64,000 bases of DNA, taken from Adhaeribacter radiodurans. Lineage in GTDB: Bacteria; Bacteroidota; Bacteroidia; Cytophagales; Hymenobacteraceae. The stretch spans positions 372,001-436,000 of the forward strand of contig NZ_CP055153.1 in the NCBI RefSeq assembly GCF_014075995.1, given 5' to 3'. Made by a program: the position numbers and the translations under genes. A model generated the notes under the pieces. That model made no database searches. It saw only the letters and a list, made by a program, of their open reading frames with translations, and had not been told where the DNA came from. How positions within the stretch are numbered: position 1 is the stretch's first letter; every line of letters begins with the position of its first letter. This document shows positions 57,601-64,000 of the stretch, piece after piece.

Positions 57601-57929
57601 CCTGTGTAGCCGCCATTGAAGTTGTGCCAGTGGCCGGCGCCGACCGGTCAATTATGGATAGCCAATTAATTAAACCAGAAAACGAACTGGTAACCAGCTT
57701 ATATCCCAATCCGGTGAAAGACCGGTTAACTATTGAATTAGCTGCTCCGGCAGAGCATTTATTTACGGCGGTAATAGATGCCACGGGCAAGGAAGTGCAG
57801 CAAAATAAACATGAGTTAATAAATAAAAACAAGGTAGAATTAACTGTAGCAACGTTGCCGGCTGGCTTGTATTTAGTGCAACTGCAAACCGGGCAAGCCC
57901 GTCAGACTCTAAAGTTTATGAAAGAATAA
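54624..57929 (+). CDS. Giant T9SS cargo: 13 propeller-type repeats, Ig-like, malectin, sorting domain
   Basis: 1101 aa. An N-terminal hydrophobic segment (about 38-54, ending VWAQ) acts as signal. About 13 repeats of 47-50 residues follow (about 100-740), each with DGNFYGM-x4-GG and GTIFK-x-TPGG cores, as in the TIGR03803 repeat family. Then an Ig/cadherin-like domain (PQHGTLTGS, GFTGTDSFNF), a malectin domain (about 855-1010, with YSVKLHFAEIYY) and a type A C-terminal sorting domain (LYPNPVKDRLTIE ... GLYLVQL, KFMKE). Export by the type IX system and a carbohydrate-binding surface role are inferred. Confidence 0.85.
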   Translation: MKKFVLLNALKFLSSEALHGLKPVILPLFLSRQYRASLLITILVLCPFLNVWAQDILAGLTSDGGLQGAGTAFTIKSDGTGFTVQKTFALSGKSPYGDLIKASDGNFYGMNSAGGTYGYGNIFKMTSAGKITNLYSFNYTTNGGNPQGSLKQGADGKFYGMTYSGGTNGYGTIFSFTPSGTYTVLHHFSLNADGGYPYDNLIQGTDGNFYGLTSQGGTYNNGTIFKISPSGTFNVLRHLNQASDGAYPYGSLVQGADGNFYGLTSQGGTYNNGTIFRVSPGGTFTVRRHLKYSSDGGYATGNSLIKAPDGNFYGMLYQGGLLGYGTIFKLTPGGSFTVLKSLDYTTQGGYPKGSLTQNTDGNLYGIMQSGGTYGYGTIFKITTSGTYTVLKHLNAAPNGGNAQGSLLRNSSDGNFYGMTSYGGSGNGGTIFKMTPVGAYTVLAHLPESSGANPSAGLIQARDGNFYGMTNNGGTNDNGSIFKFCSSTFSTVKSFNSSVNGQNPRGSLVQGSDGNLYGLASKGGSYGYGTIFKMTPGGTLSVLWNLNRTNDGGLPYGSLVQGADGNFYGMTSEGGIYDYGTVFRITPGGTFTVLWNFNLTNDGGFPYGSLIRGTDNNFYGMTYSGGINGYGTIFKITPGGVLTVIKKLDNVNGGKPYGNNLMQGQDGNFYGLTYYGGTYGYGTVFKCTPGGTLTVLHHLNILADGANPVGGLVRGSNGKLYGLTTYGGTYQGGTIFTISTTGTYSVVRHLNPTTDGNRPLGGLVVQKANPVANAQSVTTAVNTPKAITLTGSGGTPLEFKVAGQPQHGTLTGSNANRVYTPDPGFTGTDSFNFRVIWGCQSSTSQKVTITVGPLSTIRLNSGGDAVSTSLGNFRADAYFRGSTSISSTASPISNTTNDALYQDNRRVTNAGDSFSYNVPVTNGTYSVKLHFAEIYYSAAGKRKFNVTAEGTSWLSNYDIYVAAGGAKKAVIATKNVTVTDGTLNLNFISKVDKACVAAIEVVPVAGADRSIMDSQLIKPENELVTSLYPNPVKDRLTIELAAPAEHLFTAVIDATGKEVQQNKHELINKNKVELTVATLPAGLYLVQLQTGQARQTLKFMKE

Positions 57930-58429
57930 TTGGTCTTTACAATTTAGTAAATGTGGGAAGCCGCCTGTATAAACGTTTGGCTAAGTCAATGTTGGTATAA
58001 GCGGTTTTCTTATTTGCACAAAAATTGATACTAAACCTTTAATAATACGCCCGAATAGATAGCCTTAAATTCTGATTTATTAAAGGGGTATTTTACTAAA
58101 TGAAACTTCACTAAATGAAACTTCACTAAATGAAACTTCACTAAATGAAACTTCACGTATGCTTCCGGATAAGTAATACTTTATTAAAATTTTCAATTAA
58201 TTATTATAATTCAAACCAGTTATTTCTTAATTTAAAAATTTAATCAGCTTATCTGGCTAATAAGTTTCTTGGTTATTAAAAGAGAGGAAAACAAAGGGTA
58301 GTTATAATTGTTAATTTTCGGAAAGAGTTTTATTCAAAAAGTGAAATTAGCTAATGCCGGGAAGTTGATACTGAACTCTGCCAACGAATGAAATAACAAA
58401 TCTGAATTTTAACGCAAAAGCGCTTATTA
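57930..58429. other. Spacer with a short tandem repeat
   Basis: 500 bp; contains the 4 x 15-bp repeat at 58096-58155 and otherwise only AT-rich sequence. Confidence 0.45.
58096..58155. repeat. Four perfect 15-bp tandem repeats
   Basis: CTAAATGAAACTTCA four times without change. 15 bp is a multiple of 3, but no reading frame of credible length uses it. Too short and gap-free for a CRISPR array. Confidence 0.9.
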
Positions 58430-59725
58430 ATGCTTTTACCAGCTTTAACCCAGAGTGCCCGCTTGCGGTACATTACCTTTTTTTACTTATATGCAATGCA
58501 GGGTATTCCTTCGGGTTTTGCGCTCACTGCTATCGCCAATTATTTAAACGGACAAAAAGTAAGTTCCGTGAGCATTGGTACCTTCGTCAGTATTGTAGGC
58601 ATACCGTGGATTATTCAGTTTCTATGGGGCCCCATTATTGATCGGTATCAATATTCCGTAATCGGGCACCGGAAACAATGGGTTGTGCTTACGCAGTTTG
58701 CGGCCTTTCTGGCATCCCTCACTCTTTTATTGGTTACCGAACCGGTTTCGCAGCTTTCGCTATTAGCCTTCGTATTTTTTACCCATAGTTTGTTTGCCTC
58801 CGTGCAGGATGCCAGCGTAGATGCCATGGCTATTTCGGTAGTACCTGTTGCAGAGCGGGGGAGGTTAAATGCCTGTATGCGAGGTGGTTTGTTATTAGGT
58901 ATTTCTTTTGGCGCAGCCGCATTAGCTTATATTATGCACCAATTTGGGTTTAGAACGGCAGTGTTGGTACAATCAGGTTTGTTACTATTATTTACGGTAT
59001 TTACTTTTTTTATTAAACTAGAACCCAACGATCCGTTATTACCCAGCCGGAAAAATAAAGTAAAAAAACTAACTGCCGAAGAAAATCCAAAACTGAAAAT
59101 TGTATTCCGGAATTTGTGGCAAAGCTTAACGGCGGCTACCAGTTTACGTACCTTCGGGGTAATATTTGTGGTGTATTTATGCTTTAGTATTTTTATTCGC
59201 TCGTTTGCCTTTCACCTAATTCAGGTACTGCACTGGCCAGACCAGGAAGTATCGGTGCTGCAAGGGGGCTGGGGGAGTTTAATAACCCTTACGGTAGTGT
59301 TAGGTGGCGGCGTATTAGCTGATTGGTTAGGGCCCCAAGCACTGCAAGTAAAAGTATTAGGCTCATTAGCCATCTTTTTAATGATTTTTAATTTACTGGC
59401 GTTTTGGTGGAATATCCGGCCTTTTACCATTTCGGGCCTGCTTTTCTGGAATTTGGCTGATCCGCTTTTTAGTGTAGCAACTTTTCCTATTCTCATGACA
59501 CTTTGTAAAGAGTATATAGCCGGCTCTCAGTTTACCGCGTATATGGCCTTTATTAACTTAAGCGATGTAATCGGGTCGTATGTGAGTGGTTGGGCTTTGC
59601 TGGTACTACCCGCCCCGGTATTAGGATTTAGCTGTGGCATTGTCCTTTTTATTTGTATGTATGTTTTATATACTTTAAATAAAGAAGCAAGCCGAATTGC
59701 CGAATCCCTAGCTCCGGAGCTGTAG
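58430..59725 (+). CDS. AmpG-like MFS transporter
   Basis: 431 aa with 12 predicted helices. FYLYAMQGIPSGF, WIIQFLWGPIIDRY, GHRKQWV and QDASVDAMAI follow the AmpG/PAT-family pattern. AmpG imports anhydromuropeptides for cell-wall recycling; close relatives move other substrates. The call fits the nearby envelope genes but is from sequence resemblance only. Confidence 0.7.
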   Translation: MLLPALTQSARLRYITFFYLYAMQGIPSGFALTAIANYLNGQKVSSVSIGTFVSIVGIPWIIQFLWGPIIDRYQYSVIGHRKQWVVLTQFAAFLASLTLLLVTEPVSQLSLLAFVFFTHSLFASVQDASVDAMAISVVPVAERGRLNACMRGGLLLGISFGAAALAYIMHQFGFRTAVLVQSGLLLLFTVFTFFIKLEPNDPLLPSRKNKVKKLTAEENPKLKIVFRNLWQSLTAATSLRTFGVIFVVYLCFSIFIRSFAFHLIQVLHWPDQEVSVLQGGWGSLITLTVVLGGGVLADWLGPQALQVKVLGSLAIFLMIFNLLAFWWNIRPFTISGLLFWNLADPLFSVATFPILMTLCKEYIAGSQFTAYMAFINLSDVIGSYVSGWALLVLPAPVLGFSCGIVLFICMYVLYTLNKEASRIAESLAPEL

Positions 59726-59775
59726 CGTTTTTTATAATTTTGAAAGATTAATAAATTAAAATTTTACTTGTGGAT

Positions 59776-60597
59776 TTACCAGCCGCGTCGATTGCCGCCT
59801 AAAATACCGCCTAATAATCCGCCTAATCCACCGTTACCGAGTCCGCCATAATTGCGTCGTCCATTTAGGCCACCCAGTATGGAAATAATTGAGCCTAAGC
59901 CGCCCCCACCGCCGTACATTCCACCGCCCATTCCCGTACCACCGCCCATTCCCGTACCACCACCCAATAAACCACCCAACAGGCCTCCGCCTAAGCCGCC
60001 CATCATGCCGCCTCTGCGCCGCCGGCCACCACTCATCATCTTACTTAATACAATAGGAGCCAGTATACCCAACATACCCGTAACCATTTGCGGCGAAATG
60101 CCTACATTTTTAAACATGTCGCCAAAACCACTTTTATTCAGGAAAGCGGGAGAAGTAGGATCTTCGCCTTGCTGTTTAGCATCGTTGGCTTTATCTACAA
60201 ACTGGTCTAAAATGCTAAATTGTTTTTGGTCAATACCCAGATATTTCGACATTTCCTGAATGCGTTGTTGTTCTTCGGGAGAATATTGTCCGTCGGATTT
60301 GGCAAAACTGATAATATCGGTTACAAACGAGAAGCGCAAATTGCTTTGTTTTAACGTATCCAGGCATTTTTGCAGACTTATTTGCGAGGGGTTTTGGGCT
60401 ATTTGAGTAATTTCGTGCTGTAAGTTGTCGGGCAGTTCGGCGGCTTCAGCCATCATTTTTAAAAATTCCAGTTCTTCATTGGTAGCATTACCATCTGCCG
60501 AGGCCATAGTAGCTAGAGCGCCCAGGTAAGCACCGCGCTCTTCCAGGGAATAATCTTTTAACAAGGTAGTTTGTTCTTGTTCCATTCGTTTAAGCAT
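59776..60597 (-). CDS. TerB-family protein with glycine-rich tail
   Basis: 273 aa from the ATG at 60597 (the longer frame starts at GTG 60633; a further ATG is at 60585). A TerB-like helical domain covers about 15-150 (YLGALATMASADGNATNEEL, SFAKSDGQYSPEE), with paired Asp-Gly sites typical of TerB. Then a basic RRRRGG cluster and a Gly/Met-rich repeat tail (GGLLGG, GMGGG) to the end. Function unknown; the tail is low-complexity and may phase-separate or anchor. Confidence 0.7.
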   Translation of the reverse strand: MLKRMEQEQTTLLKDYSLEERGAYLGALATMASADGNATNEELEFLKMMAEAAELPDNLQHEITQIAQNPSQISLQKCLDTLKQSNLRFSFVTDIISFAKSDGQYSPEEQQRIQEMSKYLGIDQKQFSILDQFVDKANDAKQQGEDPTSPAFLNKSGFGDMFKNVGISPQMVTGMLGILAPIVLSKMMSGGRRRRGGMMGGLGGGLLGGLLGGGTGMGGGTGMGGGMYGGGGGLGSIISILGGLNGRRNYGGLGNGGLGGLLGGILGGNRRGW

Positions 60598-60660
60598 AAG
60601 GGTTCGCCTCTTACTAACGAGTATACGGTTCACTTTGTTAAGGAGTAAGAACTATCGGCT

Positions 60661-61566
60661 TTAATCTTGCCAAATAGCAACAGTAATCGGTTGCTGCCCT
60701 TTTTTAAAAGCCCGGAACATCAAATCGGTTTCATAATAAATACCCATATTCCCTTGGGAGTCAAGAGCAATTAAATTTTTATCGCCTTTGATTTTGTCTT
60801 TGTAAACGTTGGCCGCCTGCTCGCAAGCTTCCTGAATAGATAAATCCTGATATTTTACCAGAGCGTATACTTCGTGGCCCACTACGGCCCGCATGATACC
60901 TTCGCCGTCGCCGGTGCAGGAAATAGCGCATACTTCGTTATTGGCGTAAGTACCGCTGCCAATAATAGGCGTGTCGCCTACCCGGCCATTATGCTGGTTC
61001 ACTAATCCGCCAGTAGAAGTAGCCGCCGCCAGATTTCCATTTTTATCGAGCGCAACTGCACCTACCGTATCAAATTCCTTTATCTTTTCTTCTTTTTTAG
61101 TTTCTTCTAGTTCATCTAATTGCTTTTTTGTCCGGAAATACTCTTCGGGCTTAAATTCTAATTGATGTTCCAGGGCAAATTCTTCGGCGCCATCACCGGT
61201 TAAGAGCACATGCTTCGATTTGTCCATTATGGTTTTAGCCAAAGTAATGGGGTTTTTAACCCGACGTACGCCTGCTACGGCACCCGCCTTTAGCGTTTGC
61301 CCGCACATAATAGAGGCGTCAAATTCATTTTTATACTTTTCCGTAAAAGCGCCCCCTTTACCAGCATTAAACAAATAATTATTTTCCATTACTTTTACGG
61401 CTGCTTCTACAGCATCAATGGCAGCCCCACCTTCATGCAATATAGACCATCCGGCAAGTAAGGCTTCTTCCAATCCCCGCCGATAGGCGGCTTCCATTTC
61501 CGGACCAATGTCTTGGCGGGTTTTATTTTCGGCTCCTCCGTGAATAACTATTACAAAATCTTTCAT
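60661..61566 (-). CDS. iaaA: Isoaspartyl peptidase / plant-type L-asparaginase
   Basis: 301 aa Ntn-hydrolase precursor. The N-terminal chain begins KDFVIVIHGGA and contains GKGGAF. Autocleavage is expected before Thr167 in FDTVGAVALD; beta-chain motifs are GRVGDTPIIGSGTYAN and SCTGDGEGIMR. It clears isoaspartyl dipeptides and asparagine. No signal peptide, so cytoplasmic. Confidence 0.92.
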   Translation of the reverse strand: MKDFVIVIHGGAENKTRQDIGPEMEAAYRRGLEEALLAGWSILHEGGAAIDAVEAAVKVMENNYLFNAGKGGAFTEKYKNEFDASIMCGQTLKAGAVAGVRRVKNPITLAKTIMDKSKHVLLTGDGAEEFALEHQLEFKPEEYFRTKKQLDELEETKKEEKIKEFDTVGAVALDKNGNLAAATSTGGLVNQHNGRVGDTPIIGSGTYANNEVCAISCTGDGEGIMRAVVGHEVYALVKYQDLSIQEACEQAANVYKDKIKGDKNLIALDSQGNMGIYYETDLMFRAFKKGQQPITVAIWQD

Positions 61567-61765
61567 GCTTTTTTACTCTTTAAGAATGCTAAGCATTTTT
61601 CATACTCCTTCGGCACAAACAGGTTTTTGATTAAATACGGATTTCCCCACCCGTATTTTCCCGTATTAATATGTATAGAGGAACCGCTTATAAACTTGCC
61701 CGGAAAATAGCCGTTAAGCTTTACCATTAAAATAGTTTAACTGGAAAACGAAAAAGCCTGGACTT

Positions 61766-62518
61766 ATGAAATTAGTAAAGTTACTTACTCTGGCACCAAC
61801 AATATGGCTGCTGAGCTGCGGTGGCGAAAATACGAGCTCTTACGTGAAATCGCCGGGTAAGGAAAAATCGACGAAAACAAAGGTGTTGGAAACGGGCGCT
61901 GATATGCTTCAGGATAAAACGCCTTTAAAGAGAATGAATATGTACCTGGATGGGTTTCACTTTTATAATGGTAACATAAAAGGCCAGATGGAAGCACATC
62001 ATTATTGTACTAAAATAAACGAAGATTTAACCCAATGCGTGATGTTCGACGGCAACGGAGAAAATGCAAAAATTATGGGCGTAGAATACATTGTTTCGGA
62101 AAAGCTTTTTAAAACCTTACCCATGTCCGAACGGGAACTATGGCATAGCCACACGTACGAGGTAAAATCGGGAGAACTCATTGCACCTGGCATTCCAGAC
62201 GTAGCCGAACACGAGATAATGGAACAAATAGTATCTACCTACGGCAAAGTAATTCATACCTGGCATACCGATCGGGATTTAGAATTACCTATGGGCATTC
62301 CGCAAATAATGATGGGCTTTACTAAAGATGGTCAGCTTAATCCTAAACTTTTGGCTGATCGGGATGCCCGTTTTAAAGTTAACCATGCTAAAAAACGCGA
62401 ACAACGCTCCGATATCCCGATGCCAACACCCGTACCGGGAGCTAACGTATGGGAGCAAGGTAAAGTGAAACAGTTACAAGTTACCTCGCAGGCAGATTCT
62501 TCTACTCACGCGCATTAA
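61766..62518 (+). CDS. OBAP/DUF1264-family lipoprotein
   Basis: 250 aa with lipobox LLSC (Cys18). The rest is one OBAP (oil body-associated protein, DUF1264) domain: FHFYNGNIKGQMEAHHYC, QCVMFDGNGENAKIMGVEYI, ELWHSHTYEVKSGEL, and DRDLELPMGIPQIMMGF. The His/Cys-rich stretches look like metal or ligand sites. First described in plant oil bodies; bacterial members occur with unknown function. C-terminus His-rich (STHAH). Confidence 0.85.
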   Translation: MKLVKLLTLAPTIWLLSCGGENTSSYVKSPGKEKSTKTKVLETGADMLQDKTPLKRMNMYLDGFHFYNGNIKGQMEAHHYCTKINEDLTQCVMFDGNGENAKIMGVEYIVSEKLFKTLPMSERELWHSHTYEVKSGELIAPGIPDVAEHEIMEQIVSTYGKVIHTWHTDRDLELPMGIPQIMMGFTKDGQLNPKLLADRDARFKVNHAKKREQRSDIPMPTPVPGANVWEQGKVKQLQVTSQADSSTHAH

Positions 62519-62561
62519 CCAGAAAGTTATGATAAGTAAAATTTTTCTTTATTCTTAAGGT

Positions 62562-64000
62562 TTAATTTGGAAATTCTTCTTTTAAATCAGAAATAACTGC
62601 CTCAAGGGTACTGGAAATATCTGAAACGAGTTGGGGTAGGTCAGCTACGTTTTGCGCGTTTTTGCTATTTGTTTCTACTTGAATTAATTTTTCCCGGATA
62701 GAGGTAATCATGAGCGTATCTACCGCAGGTTTAATGCTGTGGGCTACCTGACCTAATTGCTGCCATTCCTGGGCTGTTACGTGTGCCTGCATATTCCGGA
62801 TAGCTTCCAGAACTATGGTCACGAACAGGTCTACTATCTGGTTAACGAAATTAGGATCGCCTTTAGCTAATTTTTGTGCCAGGTCCAGGCTGTATAATTT
62901 TTTGGCTGGTAAGTTGGGGGCTGTACTTTCTTCATCTGGATCATCCAGTATTTGCCTGTTTATTTTATTCGAGTCAATATTCTGGGAAATTTTATTAAAT
63001 AATTTTTCCTCTTCGTACGGCTTCGACATGTAATCGTTCATGCCGGCTTTTAAGTAAATATCGCTATCTCCTTTTAAAGCATTAGCGGTAAGAGCAATAA
63101 TAGGAACGTTCGCTTTCACTGGGTCAGGCATTTGCCGGATAATGCGGGTAGCTTCCACGCCATCCATTTTCGGCATCTGAATATCCATTAATATTACATC
63201 GAAGGTATTTTTCTGGTGCAGTTTAACGGCTTCTTTTCCGTTATGCGCAATATATAATTGTACTCCCCAATTGCTTAACATAGACTCTGCCATAAACTGG
63301 TTAATGGCATTATCTTCGGCCAGCAATACTTTTAAAGATTGCAGACTGGAATAATCAATTTTTGACGGAGCAACATTGTTTAGCTCTTCTACCAGGTTGG
63401 CTTTAGGGTAAGTAATCTCGAAGGTAAACGTGGTACCCTGGCGAAGTTTACTTTTTACCCAAATTTTACCTCCTTGTAATTCTACTAAATTTTTGCAAAT
63501 AGAAAGTCCCAATCCCGTGCCGCCATATTTGCGGGTAGTATCGCTATTTGCCTGAACAAAGCTTTCAAAAATTCTGTCCAGTTTATTTGCCGGAATACCA
63601 ATTCCTGTATCTGTAACCGAAAAGCGCAGCGTGTAATCAAATATAGTTTCTTTTATTACTTCGGCTACCAGCTCTACTTGACCAATGTTCGTGAATTTAA
63701 TGGCATTGCTAAGCAAATTAATTAAAATCTGAGTAAGGCGATATGGGTCGCCGGTAACGGATGGTTTAGTTAAAGGTAAAGGTTTTAAATGAAGCAAAAT
63801 ATCCTTTTCTTCGGCTTTGTACGTTAGAGATTGACAAGCTGATTGCAGAATTTCGTTAACATTAAAAGGTATATTTTCTAGTTCAAGCTTACCTGATTCA
63901 ATTTTAGCAACATCCAGCACATCGTTAATTATAACTAATAAATTTTGAGCCGACTCCTGAATTAGCTTTAAATAATTTTGCTGGATATTATCCAGATTAG
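62562..64000 (-). CDS. Hybrid sensor histidine kinase, 5' end outside window
   Basis: The frame stays open from the stop at 62562 to the window edge (about 479 codons); the GTG at 63920 is internal. The visible part runs: end of a HisKA dimerisation domain (LLVIINDVLDVAKIES), HATPase with NAIKF, DTGIGIP and GTGLGLSI, a receiver domain (LLAEDNAINQF, MDIQMPKMDG phosphoacceptor Asp, MSKPYEEEKL) and a C-terminal Hpt domain (VAHSIKP). A full phosphorelay in one protein. Sensor domain unknown. Confidence 0.93.
   Translation of the reverse strand, partial: NLDNIQQNYLKLIQESAQNLLVIINDVLDVAKIESGKLELENIPFNVNEILQSACQSLTYKAEEKDILLHLKPLPLTKPSVTGDPYRLTQILINLLSNAIKFTNIGQVELVAEVIKETIFDYTLRFSVTDTGIGIPANKLDRIFESFVQANSDTTRKYGGTGLGLSICKNLVELQGGKIWVKSKLRQGTTFTFEITYPKANLVEELNNVAPSKIDYSSLQSLKVLLAEDNAINQFMAESMLSNWGVQLYIAHNGKEAVKLHQKNTFDVILMDIQMPKMDGVEATRIIRQMPDPVKANVPIIALTANALKGDSDIYLKAGMNDYMSKPYEEEKLFNKISQNIDSNKINRQILDDPDEESTAPNLPAKKLYSLDLAQKLAKGDPNFVNQIVDLFVTIVLEAIRNMQAHVTAQEWQQLGQVAHSIKPAVDTLMITSIREKLIQVETNSKNAQNVADLPQLVSDISSTLEAVISDLKEEFPN

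Noticed and set aside
58096-58155. CRISPR-like repeat
   Set aside because: Repeats are contiguous 15-mers without spacers and there are no cas genes.

Overview
The window looks like chromosome from a member of the Bacteroidota, most likely Cytophagales/Hymenobacteraceae (Adhaeribacter-like). The genus is an inference from gene content only. Supporting signs are AT-rich spacers, TAnnTTTG-type -7 promoter elements, a PorW/SprE type IX secretion lipoprotein, a cargo protein with a type A C-terminal sorting domain, many ThuA, DUF1080 and sorbosone-dehydrogenase-like secreted proteins, and a split ATP synthase operon without atpD/atpC. I see no tRNA, rRNA, CRISPR array, transposase or phage gene.

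Layout. 1-6.8 kb (minus strand): 3' truncated uvrC, PBP1A, and porW/sprE; the last two are 3 bp apart. 7.0-13.2 kb (plus): atpZ, an AtpI-like gene, then atpB-E-F-H-A-G, with strong hairpins between E/F and A/G. 13.3-17.4 kb: crcB, ppa, a UbiA-like membrane protein and nnr. 17.5-25.7 kb: three large exported oxidation proteins (ThuA/dehydrogenase/PKD/cytochrome c fusion; DUF1080 protein; dehydrogenase/cupredoxin fusion). 25.7-40.8 kb: esterase, flavin reductase, TPR lipoprotein, ABC-F protein, phzF remnant, SGNH hydrolase, a second ThuA protein, kptA, outer-membrane barrel, GH20 hexosaminidase, haloperoxidase-like hydrolase and a divergent NRAMP transporter.

40.8-44.7 kb and 49.9-51.7 kb are gene-poor and hold the most unusual content: two copies of a complete small transcription unit (upstream repeat block, sigma-54 -24/-12 promoter, exported SH3 protein of 101-102 aa, intrinsic terminator) with exactly the same 61-bp spacing between block and promoter. 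Several very small membrane-protein ORFs lie there too; two are paralogous neighbours and each is followed by its own terminator-like hairpin.

44.7-53.9 kb: an M24 peptidase, an HtrA-like protease, a helical protein next to a sorbosone-dehydrogenase-like protein, and a lipoprotein quinoprotein dehydrogenase with cytochrome c. 54.6-64 kb: a giant repeat/malectin T9SS cargo protein, an AmpG-like transporter, a TerB protein with glycine-rich tail, an isoaspartyl peptidase, an OBAP-family lipoprotein and a 5' truncated hybrid histidine kinase.

Themes: envelope building (PBP1A, AmpG-like, GH20), type IX secretion (PorW plus one clear cargo), and periplasmic or surface sugar oxidation feeding electrons to haem and copper carriers (five genes). 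All functional calls come from reading the sequence; no database search was run.
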